Source of the DNA: Arthrobacter silviterrae
GTDB lineage: Bacteria > Actinomycetota > Actinomycetes > Actinomycetales > Micrococcaceae
DNA length: 64,000 bases
Assembly (NCBI RefSeq): GCF_011045165.1
Contig: NZ_JAAKZI010000008.1
Location: forward strand, 62,001-126,000
Direction: 5' to 3'
The translations under genes and the position numbers were made by a program. Of this stretch, positions 9,526-17,831 are shown one piece after another (position 1 is the stretch's first letter; the number at the start of each line of letters is the position of its first letter). The notes beneath the pieces were generated by a model. It saw nothing but the letters and a program-made list of their open reading frames with translations, was not told the origin of the DNA and made no database searches.

Positions 9526-10008
9526 TCAGGAATTCGAGGCGGCGTCTGCGGAACTGAAGTAGTACGTGAGGCGGAACTTTCCGATCTGCACCTCATCCCC
9601 AGTGCGCAGCACCACCGAGTCCACGCGGTCCCCGTTGACGTATGTGCCGTTCAGGCTGCCGGAGTCGGTGATTTCAAAACCGACCGCCACCTTCAGGAAC
9701 TGCACGTGGCGGCGCGAGACCGTCACGTCATCAAGGAAGATGTCGGCGTCGGGGTGGCGCCCCACCGTGGTGACGTTGCTGTCCAGCAGGAAGCGGGCGC
9801 CGGCGTTGGGTCCGGCGTGGGCAATGAGCAGGGCTGAACCTGCCGGCAGCGAGTTCACGGCGTTTTGCTCGTCGGCGGCCAGGGCAGGCCGCGAGGCGGG
9901 AAGGTGCCGCACGGGAGGCAGCTGGATGGACGTGGTGTCCGAAGTGCCGGGCTGATCCTGGGATTCCGCCCGCTCATTCACCCCGGCGTCGTTACCCATG
10001 TCAACCAT
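9526..10008 (-). CDS. garA: FHA-domain protein GarA (OdhI-like)
   Basis: 160-residue forkhead-associated protein. In related actinobacteria the unphosphorylated form binds and inhibits 2-oxoglutarate dehydrogenase and glutamate dehydrogenase, and Ser/Thr kinases (PknB/PknG) release it. The phospho-acceptor-like segment GTSDTTSIQLP lies near the N-terminus. The FHA fold shows TTVGRHPDADIFLDDVTVSRRH and GSLNGTYVNGDRV. Start: ATG at 10008 after AAGGAGG with 7-nt spacing. The frame is open another 28 codons upstream but lacks an SD. It sits 100 bp downstream of gcvH and 8 bp upstream of ftsR. Confidence 0.93.
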   Translation of the reverse strand: MVDMGNDAGVNERAESQDQPGTSDTTSIQLPPVRHLPASRPALAADEQNAVNSLPAGSALLIAHAGPNAGARFLLDSNVTTVGRHPDADIFLDDVTVSRRHVQFLKVAVGFEITDSGSLNGTYVNGDRVDSVVLRTGDEVQIGKFRLTYYFSSADAASNS

Positions 10009-10110
10009 TGGTACTCCTCCTTTTAAATCCATGTAGACGTCAATTGCGTAGTCAAAACGTAGCGGCCGCAGCTGAACTTGAGCTGTGACCAAAGCCCTTT
10101 GGCCTGGACT

Positions 10111-10497
10111 CTAGCCTACCTTTTCCTGGTAGTCCGCGGCGCTGAGCAGGGAGGCGTAGCTGGAAGCGTCGGCAAGGGTGATCTCCACGAGCCAGCCGGC
10201 ACCGTAGGGATCGGAGTTGATCAAGGCCGGATCCGTGTCAAGGGTCTCGTTTCGGGCGCTGACGCGTCCTGTCAGCGGCGCGTAGATGTCGCTGACGCTC
10301 TTGGTGGACTCCACTTCGCCAACCACAGTGTTGGCGTTGACTTCAGTGTCCAGGTCAGGGACCTGGACGTAAACCACATCGCCGAGGGCGTCCTGCGCAA
10401 AGTCGGTGATGCCAACACGGACCACGCCGTCGGCATTGGGGGCGGAAACCCATTCGTGTTCTGCAGTGTAGGACAGTTCTGCGGGAATGTTGCTCAT
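10111..10497 (-). CDS. gcvH: Glycine cleavage system H protein
   Basis: 128-residue lipoyl carrier that shuttles the aminomethyl group between the P, T and L proteins. The lipoyl-lysine motif is GEVESTKSVSDIYAPLTG, and AEHEWV and GITDFAQDALGDVVYV are conserved. ATG at 10497 with AAAGG about 10 nt upstream; the frame extends eight codons further but has no better site. First gene of the gcvH-garA-ftsR-nuclease series. The upstream 200 bp shows no glycine riboswitch core. Confidence 0.96.
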   Translation of the reverse strand: MSNIPAELSYTAEHEWVSAPNADGVVRVGITDFAQDALGDVVYVQVPDLDTEVNANTVVGEVESTKSVSDIYAPLTGRVSARNETLDTDPALINSDPYGAGWLVEITLADASSYASLLSAADYQEKVG

Positions 10498-10708
10498 GGA
10501 AGCGCACCTTTCAGGGTTCAACGCGGGGGCGTGGAATGTGAAGTTGACAGCAAAAGAGGGAACGGTCTGCGGGTGTTCTGCCCACTGGCCATGTCCAGTC
10601 TTTAGTGTGTGGGCGTTCTTGACAAGTCGAAGGTGGATTCGAGCCGAAATTGGAGCATTTCGGCGTTTGTACTAACACACTTCACGGCTGTAATGACATG
10701 ATGCTTCC

Positions 10709-11401
10709 ATGACTGAATCCCGAGCACACAGTCCGGAAAACGCCCCGCAGCCGCCTCCCGCGGGTGGCCGGGCAGGCCGGCGCCGGATGCCCGTCTGGCT
10801 GCTGCGGACCATCCTGGGCGTGGCGGCCGCCGCGGTGCTGTTCATTGCCTACCTCATCGCCTCCGCCACGGTTCCGCTGACCTGGGCCAATTCCATCAAG
10901 AACCAGGTGGGCCCGCAGCTGGGCAACAGCATTCCGCTTGGCATGTTCTACGGCTTCACCTTTTCCTTTGTGCCCGTGCTGGTGGCGTGGCAGGCCCACC
11001 GCCGCAAGCTGAACAAGTGGGTTCGCGTGGGCATCCTGGTGCTGGCCGTGCTGCTGGCGATCCCCAACCTGCTGACCCTGGGCGTACTGCATGGCACCAC
11101 CGGCTCGGCCAGGAACGCACTGTCCATCTGGAACACCGGCGGGGCCAACTGGTTCGGCGCCTGGAGCCAGTCGTTCATGGTGGTGGGCGTGCTGTGCGCC
11201 GTGGCCGTCATTGTGCTGGGCCGACTGTGGCTCCGCCGGGGACGGAAGATCCGGCAGGTGAAGGCCGCGGAAAAACTGGTGCGGGAGAACGAGGCCAAAA
11301 AGGCCCGTGCGGCCAAGGATGCCGCCCGGGCAGCCGACAAGGCGGCCCGGGAAGCGGAGCGCAGCAACCGCCGGGGAACCGGCGGGACTACGGGGGCCTA
11401 A
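10709..11401 (+). CDS. Polytopic membrane protein of unknown function
   Basis: 230 residues. A cytoplasmic Pro/Arg-rich N-terminus is followed by about four hydrophobic segments: residues 28-52 (VWLLRTILGVAAAAVLFIAY), a second near GMFYGFTFSFVPVLVAW, a third ILVLAVLLAIPNLLTLGVL and a fourth FMVVGVLCAVAVIVLGRLW. A highly charged Lys/Ala/Arg coiled-coil tail follows (residues 185-220). No catalytic motif recognised. No Shine-Dalgarno is visible before the ATG, so the message may be leaderless. The stop directly abuts the usp start. It is the first gene of the usp-crcB-crcB operon. Confidence 0.8.
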   Translation: MTESRAHSPENAPQPPPAGGRAGRRRMPVWLLRTILGVAAAAVLFIAYLIASATVPLTWANSIKNQVGPQLGNSIPLGMFYGFTFSFVPVLVAWQAHRRKLNKWVRVGILVLAVLLAIPNLLTLGVLHGTTGSARNALSIWNTGGANWFGAWSQSFMVVGVLCAVAVIVLGRLWLRRGRKIRQVKAAEKLVRENEAKKARAAKDAARAADKAAREAERSNRRGTGGTTGA

Positions 11402-11920
11402 ATGGAACCGCAGCAGTCCGCCCCGGTCCGGATTGTGGCCGGCGTCTATCCCGGCCAGTCCCCCGCCGTGGCACAGGAAGGGGCAGTCCTGGCGGCCGCC
11501 CTCCACGGCGAGCTGGTGTGCGCCTATGTGAACCCGGGCAGGTACCCGCTTGCCGAGTCGCCTGACGGCACCATGGACTCTGCCCCGCTCGACCCCGATT
11601 TTGAGGACGACGCCGATGCCTCCTTCCCGTCCGGCCTCGCCGCCGCGCTGGCCGGCCAGCTCAGTCCCCTCGGGACCGCCTGGCGGCCCGTGTTGCTGGC
11701 CGGGGACGTGGCGGACGCCCTCGCCCACTGCGCCGACACCCTTGATGCCGCCATGATTGTGGTCGGGACACACGGCGACGCCCGGACCACCTTGCGCGAA
11801 GTCTTTGCCCACTCGGTTGCCACGCGGCTGGCCCGCCGCCAGCTGCGCCCTGTCCTGGTGGTGCCAACCCACCACGGGCACCCTGTGCAGGCTGTCCGCC
11901 ACACGGCCGGACGTCCATGA
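11402..11920 (+). CDS. Universal stress protein (UspA) domain protein
   Basis: 172 residues, single Usp fold. The first beta strand is VRIVAGVYPGQSPAVAQEGAVLAAALHGELVCAYV. The nucleotide-loop region is IVVGTHGDARTTLREVFAHSVATRLARRQLRPVLVVP, matching the Usp pattern of VVG-x-G then hydrophobic PVLVVP. ATG follows the upstream stop codon without a gap, and its stop overlaps the next gene (ATGA). Linkage to fluoride-channel genes suggests a stress-response operon; the ligand is not determinable. Confidence 0.88.
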   Translation: MEPQQSAPVRIVAGVYPGQSPAVAQEGAVLAAALHGELVCAYVNPGRYPLAESPDGTMDSAPLDPDFEDDADASFPSGLAAALAGQLSPLGTAWRPVLLAGDVADALAHCADTLDAAMIVVGTHGDARTTLREVFAHSVATRLARRQLRPVLVVPTHHGHPVQAVRHTAGRP

Positions 11921-12408
11921 GGGCAGCGCCCTTGCCGGCATTCCTGCGCCCAAGGTCGCTGGGACTCGTGGCCGTGGGCGGCATGGCCGGCGCTGCGGCC
12001 AGGGAGGGGCTGATCCTGCTCATGGCGGGCACCGGCCCGCTCCCCTGGGCCGTGCTTGCCGCCAACGTGTCCGGCGCCTTTCTGCTGGGTTTCATGTATG
12101 AAGGGCTGACCCGAACGGGCCACGCCCGCGCGACGTCGCTGCGGCTGCTGCTGGGCACGGGATTTTGTGGCGGCTTCACCACCTACAGCACCTTGGCCGC
12201 CGGCACGCTGGCGCTTGGGGGGATCGGCGCGGGCGGCATGGGCCCTGGCGCCGGTTCCCCGGGGTGGTGGTGGGCCTGGGGCTGGGCGCTCGGCACAGTT
12301 TTCGTAGGCGCACTGGCCACCTGGGGCGGAATTCTGCTCGGCACGCTTTTCCGCCCGCACGCTGTCAATGCTCCCGGGGCCGGAACACCGGAAAGTGCCG
12401 GCGCATGA
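11917..12408 (+). CDS. crcB: CrcB/Fluc fluoride channel subunit 1
   Basis: 163-residue membrane protein with four helices. The Fluc signature is LGTGFCGGFTTYSTLA, and GGMAGAAAREGL and AANVSGAFLLGF are the pore-lining conserved segments. An unusual Gly/Trp-rich insert (GGIGAGGMGPGAGSPGWWWAWGW) lies in the last loop. Exports fluoride passively as an antiparallel dimer. It overlaps both neighbours by 4 bp. It probably pairs with the following CrcB, as in Gram-positive heterodimers. No fluoride riboswitch seen upstream. Confidence 0.93.
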   Translation: MRAAPLPAFLRPRSLGLVAVGGMAGAAAREGLILLMAGTGPLPWAVLAANVSGAFLLGFMYEGLTRTGHARATSLRLLLGTGFCGGFTTYSTLAAGTLALGGIGAGGMGPGAGSPGWWWAWGWALGTVFVGALATWGGILLGTLFRPHAVNAPGAGTPESAGA

Positions 12409-12779
12409 CGCCGTTGGTATTTGTGGCGCTCTCCGTTGCCGGCGGGATTGGCGCAGCGGCCCGGTTTCTCGTGGACGGGCTGGTCCGCAGCCGGTTCAGG
12501 ACTGTCTTTCCGTGGGCCACGTTTGCCATCAATGTCTCCGGCTCGCTGCTGCTGGGCCTGCTGACCGCGCTGGCGGGCGCATCAGTTCTCCCCACGCAGT
12601 GGAGCCTAATTCTCGGCACAGGATTCCTGGGCGGATACACAACTTTCAGCACCGCCAGCTACGAAACCGTCCGGCTGCTGGCCGAACGCCGGTGGGTCGC
12701 CTCCCTGGCCAGCGGCCTAGGCACGATCGTGGCGTGCGTGGCCGCCGCAGCCCTGGGCTACTGGGCCGGTTCCAGCTAA
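12405..12779 (+). CDS. crcB: CrcB/Fluc fluoride channel subunit 2
   Basis: 124 residues, four helices: VALSVAGGIGAAARFLVDGL, FAINVSGSLLLGLLTAL, ILGTGFLGGYTTFSTAS (Fluc signature) and LGTIVACVAAAALGYW. ATG at 12405 overlaps the stop of the first crcB by 4 bp. Tandem crcB genes in actinobacteria and bacilli are thought to build one heterodimeric channel. Ends 6 bp before the convergent gene. Confidence 0.93.
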   Translation: MTPLVFVALSVAGGIGAAARFLVDGLVRSRFRTVFPWATFAINVSGSLLLGLLTALAGASVLPTQWSLILGTGFLGGYTTFSTASYETVRLLAERRWVASLASGLGTIVACVAAAALGYWAGSS

Positions 12780-12785
12780 CCGGAT

Positions 12786-13571
12786 TCAGCCGCCGGCGCC
12801 GTCGCTGAACCGGGCCAGGCGGGCCTGCAGGTCCCAGTACGGAGTCGCCGCCGGAACCGCCTTGCCCCCACGCAGGCAGTTGGCAATATTGACGGCAGCA
12901 TCCAGCGCAGCGCGGTAAGGCAGCGAGCCGGAGCTCACCCGCCGCACCCCCAACTCCCCCAACTCGGCAACCGTCAGGTTGGGATGCGCCAAAACGTTGA
13001 CAGGGATGCCGATCCCAGCCGTGACGCGCCTGATGTCGTCAGGGGCGGCAAGACCGGGGACAAATATTCCGTCTGCCCCGGCGTCGGTGTAAGCCCGTGC
13101 ACGAAGCAGGACGGCGTCAATCGTGGCCTGTTCGTTGAACCACAAGTTGTCCACCCGGGCGTTGATGAAGACAGCGGGGGTCCCCCGCTTGACGGCAGCA
13201 ATCTTGGACGCCGCCGGCGCGGGCGGGACCAAGTGCCCGTCAGTGCTGTCCTCCAGGTTGATCCCGGCAACGCCCAGGGCGTCCAATTCGGCCACAAAAC
13301 CTGCCACTTCGGCGGGGTTGTCGGAATAGCCGTCCTCAATGTCCGCAGTGATGAACACGGGAAGGCGGCACAACTCAGCGGCAAGGGCAAGGGTGGCTCC
13401 CTTGCTGGACCGGCCGCCGTCGGGCCGGCCGGAGCTGGCGGCGATGCCAAAGCTGGTGGTCCCCACGGCAGCGAAACCTGCTTCGGCAAAGGCGAGTGCG
13501 GAGCCAAGGTCCCAGGCATTGGGCAGCAGCACCGGCGCCGCCCCGTGGTGAAGGTCCGTGAACGTGGCCAT
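12786..13571 (-). CDS. Isocitrate lyase/PEP mutase family protein
   Basis: 261-residue TIM-barrel protein of the ICL/PEPM superfamily: LLPNAWDLGSALAFAEAGFAAVGTTSFGIAAS, metal-site strand ITADIEDGYSDNP, GINLEDSTDG, FINARVDN, and GADGIFVPGL. The KKCGH catalytic loop of isocitrate and methylisocitrate lyases is absent, so it is not a bona fide isocitrate lyase. A carboxy-PEP-mutase-like or oxaloacetate-hydrolase-like activity is possible. Substrate unknown. Confidence 0.85.
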   Translation of the reverse strand: MATFTDLHHGAAPVLLPNAWDLGSALAFAEAGFAAVGTTSFGIAASSGRPDGGRSSKGATLALAAELCRLPVFITADIEDGYSDNPAEVAGFVAELDALGVAGINLEDSTDGHLVPPAPAASKIAAVKRGTPAVFINARVDNLWFNEQATIDAVLLRARAYTDAGADGIFVPGLAAPDDIRRVTAGIGIPVNVLAHPNLTVAELGELGVRRVSSGSLPYRAALDAAVNIANCLRGGKAVPAATPYWDLQARLARFSDGAGG

Positions 13572-13823
13572 AATTCATTCCCATCCCGTGCCGAGCGAAG
13601 AGAAAGCTTCCCTTCCAGATTACGCGGCAGCCGGTCAGCGCGCAGCCCGGAACGTGCGCCAGCATGTGACACTCACCGTTAAAGTAAGTCGGCCCGCACA
13701 GAGACGGCGAATCGCTGTACAGGCCTGACCGCGGCTGACTTTGAGAAAAGCGCAGTGGCTACCAAGAACACTACCGCCCTGCCTGCCAAAGGCCTGCATC
13801 GGGCGTCCTGGCCGCACCGGAAG

Positions 13824-14873
13824 TCAGCGGCGCTTCAGGGAGCCCGCCGCTCCCATGACGGCGCCGGCTGCCTGCAAAACGGCATTGCGCTCGCGGAAGC
13901 CCCGCGGCATCATGGCGGTCCGGCCCACCAGCCGGGAGATGCCCACTAGGCGCTGGGTCCGCGCCCGCCGTGCCCGGTCGTAACCGGCCAGCCCGTCGGC
14001 CACGGAAGCGGATGCACCCAGGCTCCGGCCCAACGCGACCCCATCCACCAGGGCCTCGCAGGCCCCACGTCCAAGAAACGGGGCCATGGAATGGGCTGCG
14101 TCCCCCACCAGGACCACCCGGCCGCAGGAGTAGGAAGGCAGCCGGGGCACCTCCAACAGTTCGTGGTGGAGGATGCCGGCCTCGGTGACCCTCTTCAGCA
14201 CCTCGGCCGGTCCCGTCCGCCACGAGCCAAATACATCGCGCAGATGCTGCAGGTGGGGCGGATCGAACGGCTGGCCGGCGCTGAGGCAGGCATACCAGTT
14301 GGTGGCGTCGGGCCCTGCGGGCGAGATGCCGAACAATGCTCCCGGCGCCCACGTTTCCCCGTGGCTCCGGGCCGCACCCTCAACCGTGCCGCGCCACGCC
14401 ACAGCCCCCAGGGACCGGGCAGCATACTGCCCGCCAAAAACCGCCAATCGGGTGCGGCTGTTGGTGCCGTCGGCGCCAATCACCACATCGGCACCGTCAA
14501 CGGCGCGCGGTCCAGCCACTTCGGCCCCAAAGGTGACGTCTACGCCGTCGGCCAGTATTTCCAGGAGGAGCGGGCGGCGAATCAGCAGCAGCTTGCCGCC
14601 GCCGTTGGTGGCGATGAGCGTTTTGCCGGCAGGGGTCCGCAGCCCCGTGGTGGCCGCTGCTTCCACCCGCACGCCGCTGCCACGCACGGCCGGGCCCGCC
14701 CCGATGGCTTCCAGGGCCTCAAGCGCGGCGGGCCACAGGCCCAGCACGGTGCCTGTGCCGGGCAGCGCCGGGGCACTTTCCCGCACGTCCACGTCCCAAC
14801 CCTCAAGGGCCAGTGCCCGGGCAGTGGCCAGCCCCGCGACGCCGGCCCCGATGATCGTTGCTCGTCCTCTCAT
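13824..14873 (-). CDS. FAD-dependent monooxygenase (PHBH fold)
   Basis: 349 residues. N-terminal Rossmann motif IIGAGVAGLATARALALEGW, NAD(P)H/FAD DG motif DVVIGADGTNSRTR near residue 135, and FAD-ribityl GD motif VVLVGDAAHSMAPFLGRGAC near residue 265. It belongs to the class A flavoprotein monooxygenases that hydroxylate aromatic or polyketide substrates; the substrate cannot be told. Divergent from the SRPBCC/ArsR pair, 140 bp apart. The 250 bp downstream to 13571 holds no convincing gene. Confidence 0.88.
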   Translation of the reverse strand: MRGRATIIGAGVAGLATARALALEGWDVDVRESAPALPGTGTVLGLWPAALEALEAIGAGPAVRGSGVRVEAAATTGLRTPAGKTLIATNGGGKLLLIRRPLLLEILADGVDVTFGAEVAGPRAVDGADVVIGADGTNSRTRLAVFGGQYAARSLGAVAWRGTVEGAARSHGETWAPGALFGISPAGPDATNWYACLSAGQPFDPPHLQHLRDVFGSWRTGPAEVLKRVTEAGILHHELLEVPRLPSYSCGRVVLVGDAAHSMAPFLGRGACEALVDGVALGRSLGASASVADGLAGYDRARRARTQRLVGISRLVGRTAMMPRGFRERNAVLQAAGAVMGAAGSLKRR

Positions 14874-15013
14874 GCCTCCGAGCCTACGCCCGGCAAGGCA
14901 CCAATTCGAGCGCCGGCCCGAAGGCGGCGACGGTCCAATTGCAACAAAAATGTTGCACTACTTTAAGCGAGGTGCAAGACTTTGTTTGCAGATCAACGTC
15001 AAGGGAGATCATC

Positions 15014-15445
15014 ATGGAAACGAGCACGGACCGGATTGCACGCGAAATCAGCATCGACGCCAGCGCGGATAGGGTGTGGGAGCTCATCCGCCGCCCCGGG
15101 TGGTGGATCAACGACGGCACGGTGGAGGACCGCGGCTTCGATGAAGGCAGTGACATCAACGTCGTCACCCACCCTGTTCACGGCACCTTCCGCATCAAGA
15201 CAGTTGCCTTGGATGCGCCGCGCTATGCCGCCTTCCGCTGGCTGGGGGACGGTGACGACGTCCCCACCACCTTGGTTGAATTCCGGATCGAGGACGCCGG
15301 TTCCGGCGTGGTGTTGCAAGTCGTGGAGAGCGGCTTCGATTCGCTGGGGGTCAGTGCGGAAGAGCGGCGCAGGCAGTTTGAAGGAAACACGGAAGGTTGG
15401 CGGATTGAACTGGAGGCAGCCCTGAAATGGGCGCTGCAGCCATGA
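15014..15445 (+). CDS. SRPBCC (START-like) domain protein
   Basis: 143 residues with the Bet v1/AHSA1-type fold: ISIDASADRVWELIRRPGWW at the N-terminus, TTLVEFRIEDAGSGVVLQVVESGFD, and terminal GWRIELEAALKWAL. ATG at 15014 follows GGGAG at 15003-15007; the open frame further upstream lies in the divergent promoter region. It overlaps the ArsR gene. AHSA1-like genes next to an ArsR repressor are common in actinobacteria. The function is probably binding of a hydrophobic ligand or a chaperone-like role. Confidence 0.88.
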   Translation: METSTDRIAREISIDASADRVWELIRRPGWWINDGTVEDRGFDEGSDINVVTHPVHGTFRIKTVALDAPRYAAFRWLGDGDDVPTTLVEFRIEDAGSGVVLQVVESGFDSLGVSAEERRRQFEGNTEGWRIELEAALKWALQP

Positions 15446-15771
15446 ACACCACCTCAACGGCACCCGTGTTTGCGGCCCTGGGCGACCCCCACCGGCAGCA
15501 ACTGCTCCTGATGCTGGCACGGGGGGGCGCGGCGTCGGCGTCGGCGCTGGCGCCGTCGCTGCCCATGTCACGGCAGGCGGTTGACCGGCACCTGCGCGTG
15601 CTGTCCGGTGCGGGACTGCTGGAGCCGCGTCGTTCGGGGCGCGAGGTCCTCTACGCCGTGCGGCGGGCCGAGCTGGACCACTCAGCGGAATGGCTCAGGG
15701 AACTGGCCGACGGCTGGGACCGGCGCCTCGCCGCCGTCAAGGCTGCCGCCGAAACGCCCGGGGAAGGCTGA
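15427..15771 (+). CDS. ArsR-family winged-helix regulator
   Basis: 114 residues: FAALGDPHRQQLLLMLARGGAASASALAPSLPMSRQAVDRHLRVLSGAGLLEPRRSGREVLYAV, a full ArsR HTH with wing. No metal-binding cysteines. Two starts compete: ATG 15427 has GGAGG ten nt upstream, while ATG 15442 forms an ATGA overlap with the SRPBCC stop. I give the longer form. It probably autoregulates the pair. Confidence 0.88.
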   Translation: MGAAAMNTTSTAPVFAALGDPHRQQLLLMLARGGAASASALAPSLPMSRQAVDRHLRVLSGAGLLEPRRSGREVLYAVRRAELDHSAEWLRELADGWDRRLAAVKAAAETPGEG

Positions 15772-15783
15772 GCGGCCATTCCC

Positions 15784-16395
15784 TCACGCCGCGGGGAGCA
15801 GCGACGGCAGCACGCCGGCCACCACCTCCGCGGCCACGTCGCGGATGCGCTGCCGGGACGGGCCGGGCTCACCCGCCCTGGAGTGAAAGCTCCACAGGAA
15901 TGCCTGATGCATGGCTGCCCCCGTCAGCGCCAGCGCTGCGCCATCCAGCGGCGCCCCGGGACGGATGCGCCCGGCAGCTTGTTCATCAGCCAGGTATTTT
16001 CCAACTCCCCGGCTGATGATTTCCGGTCCGGTGCCGTGTGCCTCGACGGCATCCCTGTGCCGGGCCAGCAGTTCGTTGTCGGAAAAGATGGACATTCCGA
16101 TCGGCAGCACTGTCAGGTAAAAGACGGTCAGCTCGGCCACCACCAGGCGCAGGTTTTCCTCCAGCAGGCCGTGCCCGGCGAGGCTGGCGGCCCCGTCCCC
16201 CAGCACGCGAACGGGGGGCAGCCGCTCGGCCAGCACGGCCAGGAAGAGTGCAATCTTGTCCTCAAAGTGGCGGTAGAGCAGGGGCTCGGAGCAACCGCTG
16301 GCGCGGGCAATCTCCTTGGTGGTGGTGCGCGCCAGCCCCCTGTCCCGCATGACAGCCAACGCCCCGTCCAGAATTGCCTCACGCGTCGGATTCAC
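15784..16395 (-). CDS. TetR-family regulator
   Basis: 203 residues. N-terminal HTH: NPTREAILDGALAVMRDRGLARTTTKEIARASGCSEPLLYRHFEDK. The C-terminal ligand domain is unspecific. GTG at 16395 has GGAAGG seven nt upstream; the frame remains open beyond the divergent gene's start but those codons overlap the operators. It is divergently transcribed from the NAD(P)-binding protein gene, with two TTAGTA-type palindromes between them, a typical autoregulated TetR/target pair. Confidence 0.9.
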   Translation of the reverse strand: MNPTREAILDGALAVMRDRGLARTTTKEIARASGCSEPLLYRHFEDKIALFLAVLAERLPPVRVLGDGAASLAGHGLLEENLRLVVAELTVFYLTVLPIGMSIFSDNELLARHRDAVEAHGTGPEIISRGVGKYLADEQAAGRIRPGAPLDGAALALTGAAMHQAFLWSFHSRAGEPGPSRQRIRDVAAEVVAGVLPSLLPAA

Positions 16396-16410
16396 AGCCA
16401 CCCCTTCCCT

Positions 16411-16447
16411 GTTAGTAAATACTAACCTACGCTTAGTAAACACTAAC
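16411..16447. promoter_or_regulatory. Tandem TetR operators
   Basis: A perfect palindrome GTTAGTA-AA-TACTAAC at 16411-16426 and a degenerate copy CTTAGTA-AA-CACTAAC at 16432-16447, 21 bp centre to centre, so on the same DNA face. Both lie in the 88-bp gap between the divergent TetR and NmrA-like genes. Confidence 0.7.
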
Positions 16448-16483
16448 ATTGACGGCCCGGCAGGCCTGCGAGGAGGAAACGCC

Positions 16484-17266
16484 ATGTCATTGCCAATTCT
16501 TGTCACGGGCGGCACGGGGCGGCTCGGTGCCCGGGTGGTGGCCCGGCTGCTCGAGGCGGGTGCCCCTGTCCGGGTCCTGACGCACAGCAAGGCCGGGCCC
16601 GACGGCGCCACGCTGGTTCCGGGCGATCTCACCACGGGTGCCGGCATCGATGCGGCCCTGGCCGGAGTGGGGACCGTGGTCCATTGCGCCGGCAGCGCCA
16701 AGGGTGACGAAGCCATGACGCGCACGCTCGTTGCCGCCGCAGAGCGAGCCGAAACACGCCACATTGTCTACATTTCGGTGGTTGGCGCGGACCGGGTACC
16801 TGTGACCGGCAGGCTGGACCGGATGGCCTTTGGCTACTTTGCCGCCAAGCGCGCCGCCGAACAGGTGCTGGAAGAATCCGGGGTCCCCCACTCGATCCTG
16901 CGGGCCACCCAGTTCCTGGAATCGATGTTGCTGGTGGCCAGGCAGCTCGCCAAGTCGCCGGTGATCCCGGCACCCACGGGCTCGCGTTTCCAGCCGGTCG
17001 CCGTGGACGAAGTGGCAGCCAGGCTCGTGGAACTGGCTCTCGGCGAGCCGGCCGGGTTGGTTGAGGAAATGGGCGGCCCCATAGCGTACCTCACCGACGA
17101 GCTGGTCCGCGGATACCTGGCAGCCATGCACCGGCACCGCCTCTTTGTGCCATTTCGCATGCCGGGAAAGGCAGCCGCCGCCGTCCGGGCCGGGGCAATC
17201 CTCACGCCGGACCACGCCACCGGCGTCAAGACCTGGGAGGAACTGCTGGCGGCGGAGGCGCACTGA
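16484..17266 (+). CDS. NAD(P)H-binding SDR-like (NmrA/atypical SDR) protein
   Basis: 260 residues. Rossmann motif PILVTGGTGRLGARVVARLLEAG at the N-terminus, VVHCAGSAKGDE, HIVYISVVGAD and RATQFLESM, the last as in NmrA-like redox sensors and azoreductase-type atypical SDRs. The Tyr-x3-Lys catalytic pair is present as YFAAK. ATG at 16484 is preceded by GAGGAGGAAAC. Under control of the divergent TetR, judging from the operators. Substrate unknown. Confidence 0.88.
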   Translation: MSLPILVTGGTGRLGARVVARLLEAGAPVRVLTHSKAGPDGATLVPGDLTTGAGIDAALAGVGTVVHCAGSAKGDEAMTRTLVAAAERAETRHIVYISVVGADRVPVTGRLDRMAFGYFAAKRAAEQVLEESGVPHSILRATQFLESMLLVARQLAKSPVIPAPTGSRFQPVAVDEVAARLVELALGEPAGLVEEMGGPIAYLTDELVRGYLAAMHRHRLFVPFRMPGKAAAAVRAGAILTPDHATGVKTWEELLAAEAH

Positions 17267-17318
17267 CCACACGGCGTGTAATACTCGTCGCTGAAGCAAT
17301 TCATCAAACCGGCCAATC

Positions 17319-17729
17319 ATGAATCCGGCTAGGAGCAGCCCTTTGACGCAACCGCCCCCGTGGAATCCAGCCGGCCCCGCGCCTGGATGGTACCCGGATG
17401 CACACGATCCCCGCTTTTTTCGCTGGTGGGACGGCCGCGCGTGGTCCGGCGTGCCGCATTACGGTCTCCCCCGCCAGGCGCGGAAGCCAAATCCGTTCGC
17501 CATGGTCGGTTTCATCGCCGCAGCGGCCGCGCTCCCCTTGTCCGTCATTCCCAATGCCGGTTACGTCCTGACCGGCACGGCCATCGTCTTCTGCATTGTC
17601 GGCCTAGTCACCCACAAGCCGGTGCATTCCACGGCCAGCCGCGTCCTGGCCATCATTGGATTGTGCACGGGAATCTTCTATGCCTTCATGGTGGCACTGC
17701 TGCTGTATGCCAACGCAAACTTTCACTAA
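17319..17729 (+). CDS. DUF2510 membrane protein
   Basis: 136 residues. Residues 22-45 carry the DUF2510 motif GWYPDAHDPRFFRWWDGRAW. Two or three transmembrane segments follow: FAMVGFIAAAAALPLSVIP, YVLTGTAIVFCIVGLV and VLAIIGLCTGIFYAFMVALL. DUF2510 is an actinobacterial N-terminal module of unknown role. A second DUF2510 protein is in the mobile element. Confidence 0.8.
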   Translation: MNPARSSPLTQPPPWNPAGPAPGWYPDAHDPRFFRWWDGRAWSGVPHYGLPRQARKPNPFAMVGFIAAAAALPLSVIPNAGYVLTGTAIVFCIVGLVTHKPVHSTASRVLAIIGLCTGIFYAFMVALLLYANANFH

Positions 17730-17831
17730 GGCTCCGCCATTGGCCCCCGTTTCACGCTGTGATCCGGGAAACATTACCGGCAAGTAACAAAATCCTGTCC
17801 CGCAGCTCCGCCCCGGGGTACGCTGACAATT

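Noticed and set aside
10498-10708. Glycine riboswitch upstream of gcvH
   Set aside because: The conserved core elements were not found in either orientation of this 210-bp spacer.
12786-13571. Isocitrate lyase of the glyoxylate shunt
   Set aside because: Too short and lacks the KKCGH loop; kept only as an ICL/PEPM superfamily member.
13755-13949. GTG-initiated frame beginning MATKNTTALPAKG
   Set aside because: It runs antisense into the FAD monooxygenase gene after about 25 codons and has no SD; possibly a decayed 5' end, not supported as a gene.
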